From Aeromicrobium sp. Root236 (GTDB taxonomy: Bacteria; Actinomycetota; Actinomycetes; Propionibacteriales; Nocardioidaceae): a DNA stretch of 64,000 bases. Positions 54,116 through 62,887 of this stretch are shown piece by piece (the first letter of the stretch is position 1; every line of letters begins with the position of its first letter). Made by a program: the position numbers and the translations under genes. Location of the stretch: positions 3,513,908-3,577,907 of the forward strand of contig NZ_LMIS01000001.1 of the NCBI RefSeq assembly GCF_001428805.1. Direction: 5' to 3'. The notes below the pieces were generated by a model, which did no database searches, was not told the DNA's origin, and saw only the letters and a list, made by a program, of their open reading frames with translations.

Positions 54116-56133
54116 TGGATGCCTGCCGAGAGGTCGTAGAGCGTGACGCCGTCGACGGTCGTGGCGGTGAAGTTCTCCGACACCCAGCTGGTGATCTCGC
54201 TGCTGGTGCTGCCGCCGGCGTTCATCTCGCCGCCCCCGCCACCGATGAAGTAGTGGATCTCGCCGTCGGCGACGTACTGCTTGAACTCGGCGAGCGTCGG
54301 GCTCGGGTCCGAGCCGTTGAACCCGCCGATGGCCATGACCGGCAGCTCGGTCGCGAGCTGGTAGCCCGACGCCGTGTTGGAGCCGATCGCCGCGGCGACC
54401 CAGGTGTAGGAGCCCGCGTCGGTCCTCAGCAGCGCGTTGATCGCGCTGGTCGACGTCGAGCCGTTGAGCAGGCCGCCGGCGCCGCCTGCCCGGCCGGTGG
54501 TGCCGGTGGTCCCGCCGGGTCCCTGCCGCGTGCCGTTCTGCGTCGGCGGCTGGCCCATCCGACGGCCCCCGCCGCCGGGTCCGCCACCCATGCCGCCACC
54601 CGTGCTGGGTCCGGCGCTGGGGATCGAGCCGGTGTGCGGCGTCGACGCGGTGTCCACGGCGTACGCGGTGGGGCCGGCGAGCATCGTGATGACCGCGGCC
54701 GCGCCGACGGCGAGCATGACGCGGCGCGAGAGCAGCCGGTGCAGCACGATCAGCAGGGCCGAGCCGACGCCGGCGACCACCACGGCGTACTTGAGCCACG
54801 GGACGAAGCCGTCGGCTCGGTCGAGCAGCGCATAGCTCATCGACGCGGTCAGCGCGAGGACGAACGCGGCGCCGAGGGGAGCGATGACGGAGTCGCGGTG
54901 CTCCCAGAGGATGCCGGCGCCGATGCCGATGAGCGCAGCGATCGCCGGCGCCAGCGCGACGGTGTAGTAGGCGTGGAAGATGCCGGCCATGAAGCTGAAG
55001 GTCAGCCCGGTCACGAGCAGCCAGCCGCCCCACACGATGAGTCCGCTGAGCTGTCGATCGGTCCGGCCGGCCTTGCGGCGGAACCACACGCCGAGCGCCA
55101 GGCTCGCGAGGGCCGCCGGGAGCAGCCAGGCGATCTGCCCGCCGATCTCGGAGCTGAACAGCCGGAACAACCCCGTCGCGCCCCAGTTGCCGCCGCCGTT
55201 GCCACCGCCGCCGCCGACCGAGCCGACCTCGTTGCCGTTGAGCCGGCCGAAGCCGTTGTAGCCGAGCGTGAGCTCGAGGATCGAGTTGTTCTGCGAGCCA
55301 CCGATGTAGGGCCGGCTCGACGCGGGCCACAGCTCGACGATCGCGATCCACCAGCCGGCGGCGACGATCATCGAGCCGAACGCAACGAGCAGGTGCCACA
55401 GCCGCTTGCCGATCGAGGGCTTCGCGGCCACGAGGTAGACGAGGGCGAGCGGCGGCAGCACCAGGAACGCCTGCAGCATCTTGGTGAGGAAGGCGAAGCC
55501 GACCAGCGTGCCACCCAGCACGAGCCAACGCACTGCCCGCTCGGGCGACTCGATCGCCCGGAGCGTGGCGTAGACCGCCGCGATGAGGAACAGCGTCAGC
55601 AGTGCGTCGGGGTTGTTGAAGCGGAACATCAGCACGGCGACCGGCGTCAGCGCGAGGGTCGCACCCGCGAGCAGCCCGGCCCACGCGTTGTGAGTCGTAC
55701 GCCGCACCGCCGCGTACAGCAGTCCCACAGACCCGACGCCCATCAGCGCCTGCGGGACGAGCATGCTCCACGAGGACAGCCCGAAGATGCGGACCGACAG
55801 CGACATCGGCCAGAGCGACATCGGTGTCTTGTCGACCGTGATCGAGTTCGACGCATCGGAGGAGCCGAAGAAGAACGCCTTCCACGACGCCGAGCCGGCC
55901 TGCACCGCCGCGGAGTAGAACGAGTTGGCCCACCCGGACGCGCCGAGCCCCCACAGGTAGAGGACTGCGGTCGCGAGCAGCAGGCCCAGCAGCGCCGGGC
56001 GTACGAGGGGCGAGTCGTCGGGCTTGCCGCGCCATAGGCGAGTCGTCCACGTCGGAGGAGAGGGTGTTCGGACAGGGGCGGGCGCCTCGGTGCGGCGCTC
56101 GGCCGCCGGCGCGATGAGTGTCGTCTGGTTCAT
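54112..56133 (-). CDS. ArnT/YkcB-type GT39 membrane glycosyltransferase
   Basis: 673 residues. An N-terminal cytoplasmic tail of about 43 residues, then some eleven membrane helices to about 500. The first outer loop has FYSAAVQAGSASWKAFFFGS and ITVDKTPMSLW, the acidic loop shared with ArnT and YkcB. A Gly/Met/Gln/Pro-rich segment (about 512-560, GGGMGGGPGGGGRRMG) leads to an exported C-terminal domain (about 565-673). It should transfer a sugar from polyprenyl phosphate to a surface acceptor. It is coupled to the GT2-GtrA gene, and has a PhoP-box-like repeat upstream. Confidence 0.88.
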   Translation of the reverse strand: MNQTTLIAPAAERRTEAPAPVRTPSPPTWTTRLWRGKPDDSPLVRPALLGLLLATAVLYLWGLGASGWANSFYSAAVQAGSASWKAFFFGSSDASNSITVDKTPMSLWPMSLSVRIFGLSSWSMLVPQALMGVGSVGLLYAAVRRTTHNAWAGLLAGATLALTPVAVLMFRFNNPDALLTLFLIAAVYATLRAIESPERAVRWLVLGGTLVGFAFLTKMLQAFLVLPPLALVYLVAAKPSIGKRLWHLLVAFGSMIVAAGWWIAIVELWPASSRPYIGGSQNNSILELTLGYNGFGRLNGNEVGSVGGGGGNGGGNWGATGLFRLFSSEIGGQIAWLLPAALASLALGVWFRRKAGRTDRQLSGLIVWGGWLLVTGLTFSFMAGIFHAYYTVALAPAIAALIGIGAGILWEHRDSVIAPLGAAFVLALTASMSYALLDRADGFVPWLKYAVVVAGVGSALLIVLHRLLSRRVMLAVGAAAVITMLAGPTAYAVDTASTPHTGSIPSAGPSTGGGMGGGPGGGGRRMGQPPTQNGTRQGPGGTTGTTGRAGGAGGLLNGSTSTSAINALLRTDAGSYTWVAAAIGSNTASGYQLATELPVMAIGGFNGSDPSPTLAEFKQYVADGEIHYFIGGGGGEMNAGGSTSSEITSWVSENFTATTVDGVTLYDLSAGIQ

Positions 56134-56176
56134 GCCTCCACGGTGCGAGACCGGACTGGCACGACCGTGTGGCTCG

Positions 56177-56195
56177 TCTGTGCCACCTCTGTGAG
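56177..56195. promoter_or_regulatory. PhoP-box-like repeat upstream of the ArnT-like operon
   Basis: TCTGTG occurs at 56177-56182 and 56188-56193, 11 bp apart on the plus strand; the full reverse reads CTCACAGAGGTGGCACAGA. It lies 44-62 bp before the ArnT-like start. The pattern is like the repeat at 58401 and like the direct repeat TCACAGC-N4-TCACAGC reported for mycobacterial PhoP. Confidence 0.5.
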
Positions 56196-56220
56196 GCGTT
56201 CAGCCCTGTCGCCGCAGGGC

Positions 56221-57636
56221 TCAGTTGCGGGGCAGGGTGAGGGTGAACGTCGTGTCGCCCGGGGTGCTCTCGACCGTCGCGGTGCCGTGGTGGGCGTGCA
56301 TGATCGCGCGTACGAGTGACATGCCGAGGCCGGCTCCCCCCGAGGCCCGCGTGCGGGACGAGTCGCCGCGCACGAAGCGTTCGAAGATCGTCGGTACGAG
56401 CGCAGGGTCGATGCCGGGGCCGTCGTCGTGCACCTCAACCCGCACGTTGTCGCCGACCTGCAGGCGTACGTCGACGGTCGTCTTCGGCGGGGTGTGCCGG
56501 CTGGCATTGGTCAACAGGTTCGTGACGGCCTGGTGGAGCCGCTGCTCGTCGCCGGTCACGGTGACGGGTTCGTCGGGCACGTCGAACGTCCACTGCCGCT
56601 CCGGATCGACGACGCGGGCGTCGTTGACGGCCTCGACGACGAGCCGGGTCAGGTCCACCGGCCTGCGGTCGACCTCGCGCCCCGCGTCGAGACGAGCCAG
56701 CAGCAGCATGTCCTCGACGAGCGTTGACATGCGGCCCGCCTCGGACTCGACCTTGGCGAGGATCTGGTCGGGGTCGTCGCGACCGGTACGCCGGCTGAGC
56801 TCGGCGTAGCCCTTGATCGTCGACAGGGGAGTGCGCAGCTCGTGCGACGCGTCGGCGAGGAACTGGCGTACCTGCTGCTCGCTCTCGTGCCGGGCGTCGA
56901 GCGCTTCCTCGACGTGGCCGAGGAGCTGGTTGAGCGCGCCGCCGACCTGGCCGACCTCGGTCGCGGGGTCGGTGAGCTCGACGGGTACGCGTACGGTCTC
57001 GCCGATCTCTCCCGACGACAGCGGCATCGCGATGACCTCATGGGCCGTGGCGGCGACCTCGCGGAGCGGCCGGAGCTGTCGGCGTACGAGCACACGCCCG
57101 GCGACCGCCGCGGCGGCGATGGCTCCCAGCGCGAGCAGGGCTTCCCACCAGATCAGGCTGGCGATGGTTTCCTCGACGTCATCTCGCGGCAGACCCACGA
57201 TGTACGTCGATCCGTCCGGTCCCTCCTGGGCGAGGACGCGGTACGAGCCGTACTTCGGCAGGTCGACGTTGTGGGCCTCGTCGTCGGGAGTGACATCGGC
57301 CAGCAGGTCACGTGCGGCAGTCGAGATCTGGGGCAGCCCGCCGCTGGCAGTGACGATCGACCCAGGCTGGCCCGGGATCACGATGATGAGCCCGACATCC
57401 TGACCACGGCCGGCGTCAGGACGACGGTCGCCGAGATCGCCGTCAGAGCGGGGCAGGTTCGGCGCGTGCTGGGCCCGGCCCATCGAGTCCTTCAGCTTTT
57501 CGTCCAGCCGATCGGTGAGGTAGTGACTCATGACCACGGTCACGGCACCGGCGACGAGCAGGCTCGCGACGGCGACCAGGGCGACCACCGTGACGATGAG
57601 GCGGCCGGTCAGCGAGGAGGGGAGGAGCTTGCGCAC
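56221..57636 (-). CDS. Sensor histidine kinase paired with the PhoP-like regulator
   Basis: 471 residues from the GTG at 57636. Two membrane helices (about 13-37 and 165-186) bracket a sensor domain with an acidic, Pro-containing loop. HAMP follows, then HisKA with ADASHELRTPLSTIKGYAEL (His about 265) and a catalytic domain with VTNLLTNASRHT and GAGLGMSLVRAI. It is 5 bp after the regulator gene, so one transcript makes both. The signal is unknown. Confidence 0.92.
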   Translation of the reverse strand: MRKLLPSSLTGRLIVTVVALVAVASLLVAGAVTVVMSHYLTDRLDEKLKDSMGRAQHAPNLPRSDGDLGDRRPDAGRGQDVGLIIVIPGQPGSIVTASGGLPQISTAARDLLADVTPDDEAHNVDLPKYGSYRVLAQEGPDGSTYIVGLPRDDVEETIASLIWWEALLALGAIAAAAVAGRVLVRRQLRPLREVAATAHEVIAMPLSSGEIGETVRVPVELTDPATEVGQVGGALNQLLGHVEEALDARHESEQQVRQFLADASHELRTPLSTIKGYAELSRRTGRDDPDQILAKVESEAGRMSTLVEDMLLLARLDAGREVDRRPVDLTRLVVEAVNDARVVDPERQWTFDVPDEPVTVTGDEQRLHQAVTNLLTNASRHTPPKTTVDVRLQVGDNVRVEVHDDGPGIDPALVPTIFERFVRGDSSRTRASGGAGLGMSLVRAIMHAHHGTATVESTPGDTTFTLTLPRN

Positions 57637-57641
57637 GAGAC

Positions 57642-58358
57642 CTACTCTGCAGGCTTCAGGACGTAGCCGGCGCCGCGCTTGGTGTGGATCATCGGCTCGT
57701 GCCCGGCGTCGACCTTCTTGCGCAGGTAGGAGATGTAGAGCTCGACGACATTGGCCTGGCCGCCGAAGTCGTAGTCCCAGACCCGGTCGAGGATCTGCGC
57801 CTTCGACAGCACACGGCGCGGGTTGCGCATCAAAAAGCGCAGCAGCTCGAACTCCGTCGCGGTCAGCTCGATCTCGCGGCCGTCGCGCACGACGTCGCGG
57901 CTGTCCTCGTCGAGGCTGAGGTCGCCGACCGTGATGACCGAGTTGGGTCGCGCGTCCATCGCACCGGCGCGCCGCATCAGCCCGCGCAGGCGGGCGACGA
58001 CCTCCTCGAGGCTGAAGGGCTTGGTGACGTAGTCGTCGCCGCCGGCGGTCAGCCCGGCGACGCGGTCCTCGACCGAGTCGCGTGCAGTCAGGAACAGCAC
58101 CGGGATCTCCGGCGACTGGGCGCGTACCTTGCGCAGGACCTCCATGCCGTCGTAGTCGGGCAGCATCATGTCGAGGACGATCGCGTCGGGGATGAACTCC
58201 TTGGCGGCGGCCACGGCCTTGCGCCCTGTGTGCGCCATCTGGATGTCCCAGCCTTCGTAGCGCAGCGCCATCTGCAGCAGCTCGGCGATGTTGATCTCGT
58301 CGTCGACGACGAGGACGCGCAGGGGGGTCCCGTCGGCGCGGGTCAGTGTGGAAGCCAT
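57642..58358 (-). CDS. OmpR-family response regulator, PhoP-like
   Basis: 238 residues from the ATG at 58358 (MASTLTRADG); a longer frame would enter the repeat-bearing promoter. The receiver has Asp63 (LDMMLPDYDG) and KPFSLEEVVARLR; the winged helix has LSKAQILDRVWDYDFGG and VVELYISYLRKKVD, very close to mycobacterial PhoP. It should bind direct repeats, and two sets lie in the promoters of this locus (56177, 58401). The paired kinase is downstream. Confidence 0.92.
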   Translation of the reverse strand: MASTLTRADGTPLRVLVVDDEINIAELLQMALRYEGWDIQMAHTGRKAVAAAKEFIPDAIVLDMMLPDYDGMEVLRKVRAQSPEIPVLFLTARDSVEDRVAGLTAGGDDYVTKPFSLEEVVARLRGLMRRAGAMDARPNSVITVGDLSLDEDSRDVVRDGREIELTATEFELLRFLMRNPRRVLSKAQILDRVWDYDFGGQANVVELYISYLRKKVDAGHEPMIHTKRGAGYVLKPAE

Positions 58359-58400
58359 GAGTTCAGTGTGGATCCCCCAGACCCGGAGCGCGTGAGAACG

Positions 58401-58420
58401 ACCTGTGAGCAACCTGTGAG
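58401..58420. promoter_or_regulatory. PhoP-box-like direct repeat between regulator and small peptide
   Basis: ACCTGTGAG occurs at 58401-58409 and 58412-58420, exactly 11 bp apart; the reverse reads CTCACAGGTTGCTCACAGGT. It lies 43 bp before the response regulator and 82 bp before the divergent small peptide gene, a fitting place for autoregulation and control of both. Confidence 0.6.
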
Positions 58421-58501
58421 TGCCGGAGGTCGTGGCCGGACCCAGCGGGTGATGGGCCGGCGCACAGGGCGATGACAGGTCGGGCCCGCATCGTGGCGGC
58501 C

Positions 58502-58756
58502 ATGAATGACATCGCTGACGACAGTTCTGCCCAGCCGACCTCGTGGTCGACCCGTACGCTCGTGGCCGCCGCGATCACCGCGGTCGTACTCGGCCTGGGA
58601 GCCGGTGCGGCCCTCGGAGCCGCCGGCGGCAGCTCCGACGGGGGCATGGGAGGTGGCCCGGGCGGCGGCCCCGGCATGCAGCGCGGGCAGCAGCCGCCCG
58701 GCGGCGGCCCCGGCATGCAGCAGCCCGCCACGCAGGGCAACGCCACCAACAACTGA
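58502..58756 (+). CDS. Small Gly/Met/Gln-rich membrane-anchored peptide
   Basis: 84 residues from the ATG at 58502 (58472 is an earlier option). A polar, acidic N-terminus of about 23 residues, one membrane helix (about 25-45, LVAAAITAVVLGLGAGAALG) and an exported tail of GGMGGGPGGGPGMQRG-type repeats rich in Met, Gln and Pro. The tail is like the low-complexity segment of the ArnT-like protein. The family is unknown. The Met-rich repeats could bind metal or serve as an acceptor for the glycosyltransferases; both ideas are speculative. Confidence 0.65.
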   Translation: MNDIADDSSAQPTSWSTRTLVAAAITAVVLGLGAGAALGAAGGSSDGGMGGGPGGGPGMQRGQQPPGGGPGMQQPATQGNATNN

Positions 58757-58766
58757 CTCCGGTCAC

Positions 58767-58772
58767 TACGCT
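58767..58772 (+). promoter_or_regulatory. -10 element of the leaderless TetR gene
   Basis: TACGCT ends 6 nt before the ATG at 58779, only 10 bp after the small peptide gene. Confidence 0.45.
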
Positions 58773-58778
58773 GAGCCC

Positions 58779-59369
58779 ATGACGCGGCTCACCCGATCCC
58801 AGGTGCAGGACCGCAATCGCGAGACGGTGCTCGAGGTCGCCCGTGGCGCGTTCCTCCGTGACGGCTACGTCGCGACGTCACTGGCGTCGGTCGCCAAGGA
58901 GGCCGGCTTCACCACCGGCATCGTCTACTCCAGCTTCGGCAGCAAGGCCGACCTTGCACTGAGCGTCCTCGAGCGCCTGCAGGCGGAGCAGATCGGCGCC
59001 TTGGGCGAGCGCGTCGGCGAGGCGTCCGGCGACGTCCTCGACCGCGTACGACAGTGGGCTGCCGAGGCGATGTCGTCTGGATGGGTCCGGCTCGAGCTCG
59101 AGCTGCTGCTCGACACCATGAACGACCCTCGACTGGCCGCTGCGCAGACCAGGCGCCAGACGGCGTCGATCCAGCAGGCCGTCGCGGTCGTACGCTCGCT
59201 CCTGCCGTCCGGCTCGATGGACGACGAGATGGTCGAGGTGCTCGCCGAGGCCGCGGTCGACTATGCGATCGGGCTCGCGATGCGGCAGTCGGTCAACCCC
59301 GACGCGACGCCGGACCGCTTCCTGCGGCTCGTCGAGCCCCTGGTCGCGGCGATCACGCCTCAGGGGTAG
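58779..59369 (+). CDS. TetR/AcrR-family regulator
   Basis: 196 residues from the ATG at 58779. The N-terminal helix-turn-helix (about 10-60) includes SLASVAKEAGFTTGIVYSSF and the C-terminal part is all-helical ligand-binding. It should repress a nearby or distant operon in response to a small molecule. No obvious target or drug pump is adjacent; its palindromic operator was not found. Its end overlaps the convergent lipoprotein gene by 10 bp. Confidence 0.9.
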   Translation: MTRLTRSQVQDRNRETVLEVARGAFLRDGYVATSLASVAKEAGFTTGIVYSSFGSKADLALSVLERLQAEQIGALGERVGEASGDVLDRVRQWAAEAMSSGWVRLELELLLDTMNDPRLAAAQTRRQTASIQQAVAVVRSLLPSGSMDDEMVEVLAEAAVDYAIGLAMRQSVNPDATPDRFLRLVEPLVAAITPQG

Positions 59370-59935
59370 CGGCGGGTCTTGCCGTCGGCGGTGCCGCACT
59401 CGTCGCCCGCCACGCCGGACGGGAACCGGTACTTCTCGAGGACGGCGCAATCGGGCAGCGTCTGGCCACCCCAGACCTCACGCCACCCTCCGGCGACCTT
59501 TGCCCACAGCGCTGCGTTGCCGCCGCACTGCGGGATGAAGATGCCGCCGGCCGCCCACCCGCGGGTGTCGACCTTGCCGACGTGGATCTCGGGCCGCTTG
59601 GTGCAGACCTCGTCCTTGGTGTCCTGCTGACGCTGCAGGTCCGCGACGATGAAGGCCTTGAAGTCCTCGGGCGCGCCGGTCAGCTTCGCGACGTCGCTGG
59701 CGCGCGCGACCGTGATCTGGTCATCGCCGTAGTCGATCAGCGTCGAGGCCTTCGTGGGCTCCGTGGGAGTCGGCGTCGTGGTCGGCGGCGGCGTCGTCGC
59801 AGTGGTCACCGTCGGCGTAGGTGTCGTCGTCGCCGGCGCGGTCGTGGGGTCGTCGGAGCCCTTGGGCTCGTCGGACCCACCGCACCCGGCGGTGAGCAAC
59901 AAGATCGCGAAGGCTGCCGGCAGAGTCCGTCTCAT
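59360..59935 (-). CDS. Thr/Pro-rich lipoprotein
   Basis: 191 residues from the ATG at 59935. A lipoprotein signal ends LLLTAGC (Cys about 18). A Thr/Pro linker of about 45 residues (repeats of TTTPTPT type) leads to a small C-terminal domain (about 65-190) with four Cys, likely two disulphides, and GGWREVWGGQTLPDC. The function is unknown. The linker suits a wall-spanning stalk. It is 11 bp downstream of the acylase gene and is probably expressed with it. Confidence 0.8.
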   Translation of the reverse strand: MRRTLPAAFAILLLTAGCGGSDEPKGSDDPTTAPATTTPTPTVTTATTPPPTTTPTPTEPTKASTLIDYGDDQITVARASDVAKLTGAPEDFKAFIVADLQRQQDTKDEVCTKRPEIHVGKVDTRGWAAGGIFIPQCGGNAALWAKVAGGWREVWGGQTLPDCAVLEKYRFPSGVAGDECGTADGKTRRYP

Positions 59936-59946
59936 GCCGACCAGTA

Positions 59947-62703
59947 TCACCGAGCCCGATGCGTCCGGTAGTCAACGACTTGCTGGAACGTGGGACGGTT
60001 CTGCCAGTCGATCGGCCGGACCTCCACGACGCCGCCGGTGGTGGGCCGGATGTAGTCGAGTGACTTGTCGTACGTCAGCTGGCTCGGGCTGCTGACCTTC
60101 TGCGCCGCCTCGGCCCGCTGGACCGCGCTGAGCAACGACGCCCGCAGGGTCGTGCGGCAGGTCGTGAGCGAGCCGCAGAGCCGATAGGCGTACGGGCTCT
60201 GCACCGTCGAACCGGTCAGTCCGCGCAGCTCCTTGTCGATGTAGCCGTACCAGGGCGAGCCGAGCCACGACGAGCCCTGACCCGTGCGGGGGTGGTCGTC
60301 GAGCGGCTGTGGGAGCGCGCGGGCCAGCACCGAGCCGAGGCCCGGCTTGGCGAAGTCGTACGCGAGGGAGTTGGCGCCGTCTTCCCACCAGGTGTCGAAG
60401 ATCTGGATCGCGGCCTGATGGGCGTACGCACCATCGCGGTCGTAGTCGACGCGGTGCGCGCCAGCGGCCAGCCACGCGGAGAGGAGCTTGCGCGCCTCGA
60501 CGGTCTTGGGGTCGGCGCCGAGCACCTTGAGCAGCCCCGGCAGGAGCGACTTGGCTCGTACGTCCTCGGTCGCGGCATCCTCGACGATCCCGGCGAGCTG
60601 TGCGCGGCCGACCTTGCCTGCGGCGATCGCCGCGGACGCGCGCCGGCTGAGCGCCTCGGAGCGGTGCACCGAGCCGTCGGACCACTTGTCGTCGGCGGCC
60701 GCGAAATCACGCGCCGGCTTGTTGTTCCAGCTCGCGAGATATCCGGTCGGCGGGTTGATCTGCTGCGGGTGCTTGGCGGCGCTCAGCCAACCGGTCGGGT
60801 CGTACGCCTTGCCGGCCCAGCGCGGCATGTCGGTGTCGGTGCCTGCTGCGCGTACGGGCAGGCGGCCCGACGAGAAGTAGGCGATGTCGCGGTTGTCGGC
60901 GTAGAACCAGTTGAACGTGTAGTCGATGCCGTTGGCGGCCTTCTTGAACGTCGTCGCGTCCTTGACGTAGTCGGGATTGTTGAACCGCGAGAAGCCCAGG
61001 ATCGATGCGGCCTCACGGCCGTACGTGCTGCGCTCGATCACGACGGCGACCGGCACGTCCTTGACCGTAGTACGGGTCTGCACGATGCCGTGGTTGGTGC
61101 GCCAGACCTGCATCTTGAGGGTCTTGGGCAGCGTGGGGGCCGAGATGTTGGGGATCACGGTCTCCTTGTGCTCGTTGTAGGTCATCGGCACGCACGCGCC
61201 GCCGTCCTTGCGGTACGACGTCGAGTTGACCGTCGGCGCGCTCCCGTCCGCGTTGCAGAGCTTCTCCATCACGGTGTCGATGTTGTCGCTGCCCGAGCTG
61301 GTCGCCGACCAGGCGTAGTCGAGGCCGTGACCGAGCTCGACGACCAAGTTGGTGCCGGCGAACGACACGCCGCGCGCGAAGACGCCGGGACCCATCAGCA
61401 CCTGTTCGTTGAGCAGCTGCGGGTTGTAGTAGCCGGTCTGCGGGCCGAACACCACGAGCGGGTGACCGGTCTTGGTCTTGTTGGCGCCCACGAGCAGCGC
61501 GTTGCTCATGCCGTTGGCGGCGAACAGGCTGCTGAGGTCGATCGTCCCCGACGGCGTCTCGACCTGGTTGGGCACACCGGTCAGGCCGAGCTTGAGCGCG
61601 TCGAGCAACGTCTCGATGGGGCTGGTGCTGCCGGCGTCGTCGCCCGAGCCGGTGCCGTGCGCCCCGTTGAGGTCGGGGATCGCCACACCGGGCTGGTGCG
61701 GGTTGAACGCCTTGTTGTCGTACGGGAACGACAGCGTCGAGGTGGTGGGTGCTTCCTTGTCGTTCTTCTCGCGCAGGCTGGCGAACATCTTGTCGGCCTT
61801 GGCGGTGCCGAACTTCTTGACGAGCTGGCCGTAGTAGATGCTGTTGGCGTACTCCTGACCGCCGCCCTTGCCGAAGATGCCGCCGACGAGCGAGGCGACG
61901 TACGTCAGGTCGGCCCGGGTCCATGGCGTCGGCTTCTTCTGCAGCGCGAGGTACTCCGCCGGGCAGTTGAGCCCGGTCGGCAGCCCGAGCGGGCACATCT
62001 GGTTCTGCGCCGCGTTGATGCCGGCGAGGTAGGCGTCAGCGCCGTCGAGCAGTCGCTGGCCTTCGGCGCCGTTCTCGTCGGCGATGACCTGGAGCTGGTC
62101 CTGCGCCTCCTTGGGTGTGTAGTAGGCCGAGCGGACCTGCGCCCGGTCCATCGCGATGTTGCCCGGCGTGCCGCCGACGAACTCCGCACCGCGGCCGGCG
62201 CCGAGGTGGCGCAGCGCGTCCATCAGGAACATCCGGTCCTGCGTGCCGGCGAACCCGGCGCCGTACATCGTGTCCTCGTACGTCTTGCCGGTGATGTACG
62301 GCACGCCGTACGCATCGCGCACGATCGTCACGCCAGCCTTGGGGGTCTCGGTGCTGACGACCTTCTCCGGCACGAAGCCGGCCTTCTTGTAGTCCTTGTC
62401 GACCACGGCATCGGTGATCTGCGCCGGCGTGTGCTTCGCCAGGTCGTCGTACATCTCGAGCTGGTCGGCGTAGTTCTTCGGCGCGTTCTTGCCGTCCTTG
62501 GCCACGAGCCCACCGCCGAGCAGCACCTGCGCAAGCTGCACCGCGTTGATCGAGCCGCGCTGCCCGGCGGGCACGATGTTGCGCACCGTGCCGTACGAGT
62601 CGGCGGTCGCGGGGGAGGGCGTGGTGGTCGCAGCGGCGGCGGGAATCGTCGCGGCTGCGCCGACGGCCAGGACGCTGAAGACGGTGACGGCAAGACGACG
62701 CAC
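59947..62703 (-). CDS. Secreted penicillin acylase-family (S45) hydrolase
   Basis: 918 residues from the GTG at 62703, with AGAGGAG 7 nt upstream; an open frame that extends 358 codons further lacks support. A signal peptide of about 26 residues (VFSVLAVGAAATIPAAAA) is present. The N-terminal nucleophile family is shown by NGMSNALLVGANKTKTGHP with the Ser at about 400, where autocleavage should split the alpha and beta chains; NLVVELGHGLDYAWSATS follows. Such enzymes cleave amide bonds of acylated substrates such as beta-lactams, acyl-homoserine lactones or cyclic lipopeptides; the substrate is not known. Confidence 0.9.
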   Translation of the reverse strand: MRRLAVTVFSVLAVGAAATIPAAAATTTPSPATADSYGTVRNIVPAGQRGSINAVQLAQVLLGGGLVAKDGKNAPKNYADQLEMYDDLAKHTPAQITDAVVDKDYKKAGFVPEKVVSTETPKAGVTIVRDAYGVPYITGKTYEDTMYGAGFAGTQDRMFLMDALRHLGAGRGAEFVGGTPGNIAMDRAQVRSAYYTPKEAQDQLQVIADENGAEGQRLLDGADAYLAGINAAQNQMCPLGLPTGLNCPAEYLALQKKPTPWTRADLTYVASLVGGIFGKGGGQEYANSIYYGQLVKKFGTAKADKMFASLREKNDKEAPTTSTLSFPYDNKAFNPHQPGVAIPDLNGAHGTGSGDDAGSTSPIETLLDALKLGLTGVPNQVETPSGTIDLSSLFAANGMSNALLVGANKTKTGHPLVVFGPQTGYYNPQLLNEQVLMGPGVFARGVSFAGTNLVVELGHGLDYAWSATSSGSDNIDTVMEKLCNADGSAPTVNSTSYRKDGGACVPMTYNEHKETVIPNISAPTLPKTLKMQVWRTNHGIVQTRTTVKDVPVAVVIERSTYGREAASILGFSRFNNPDYVKDATTFKKAANGIDYTFNWFYADNRDIAYFSSGRLPVRAAGTDTDMPRWAGKAYDPTGWLSAAKHPQQINPPTGYLASWNNKPARDFAAADDKWSDGSVHRSEALSRRASAAIAAGKVGRAQLAGIVEDAATEDVRAKSLLPGLLKVLGADPKTVEARKLLSAWLAAGAHRVDYDRDGAYAHQAAIQIFDTWWEDGANSLAYDFAKPGLGSVLARALPQPLDDHPRTGQGSSWLGSPWYGYIDKELRGLTGSTVQSPYAYRLCGSLTTCRTTLRASLLSAVQRAEAAQKVSSPSQLTYDKSLDYIRPTTGGVVEVRPIDWQNRPTFQQVVDYRTHRAR

Positions 62704-62887
62704 GAAGGTGCTCCTCTGACTCAGAAAAGTGTTGCAGGTCACAACGATTGAAGGTGACACAGAGTTACACATTCGTCGAGCGGGCCGGTCGTACGTGCTG
62801 GCACGGACGACACGTGGTCTCAGGATTCCTACTCTGGCTCCAGGCGGACGAGGCTGTCGTCCTGCCCTCGGCTGCAAGGGGATCGGC
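62704..62887. other. Divergent intergenic region, acylase / Vgb-like gene
   Basis: 184 bp; bases 62725-62780 are AT-rich for this genome. TACTCT at 62830-62835 is a possible -10 for the Vgb-like gene, with AAGGGG (62876-62881) as ribosome-binding site. No clear operator was seen. Confidence 0.4.

Noticed and set aside
54541-54605. Short repeats in the ArnT-like gene as a CRISPR or VNTR
   Set aside because: They are codons for a Gly-rich protein segment, with no regular spacers.
52892-56050. One very long protein joining the GT2-GtrA gene with upstream sequence
   Set aside because: The upstream part is the wrong frame of the ArnT-like gene; the GTG at 54115 overlapping its stop is a better start.
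60292-62751. Open frame of about 820 codons on the plus strand opposite the acylase gene
   Set aside because: It is a GC-rich shadow: its protein is Arg/Gly/Val/Asp-rich with no family motif, while the minus strand has an S45 enzyme with signal peptide and active site.
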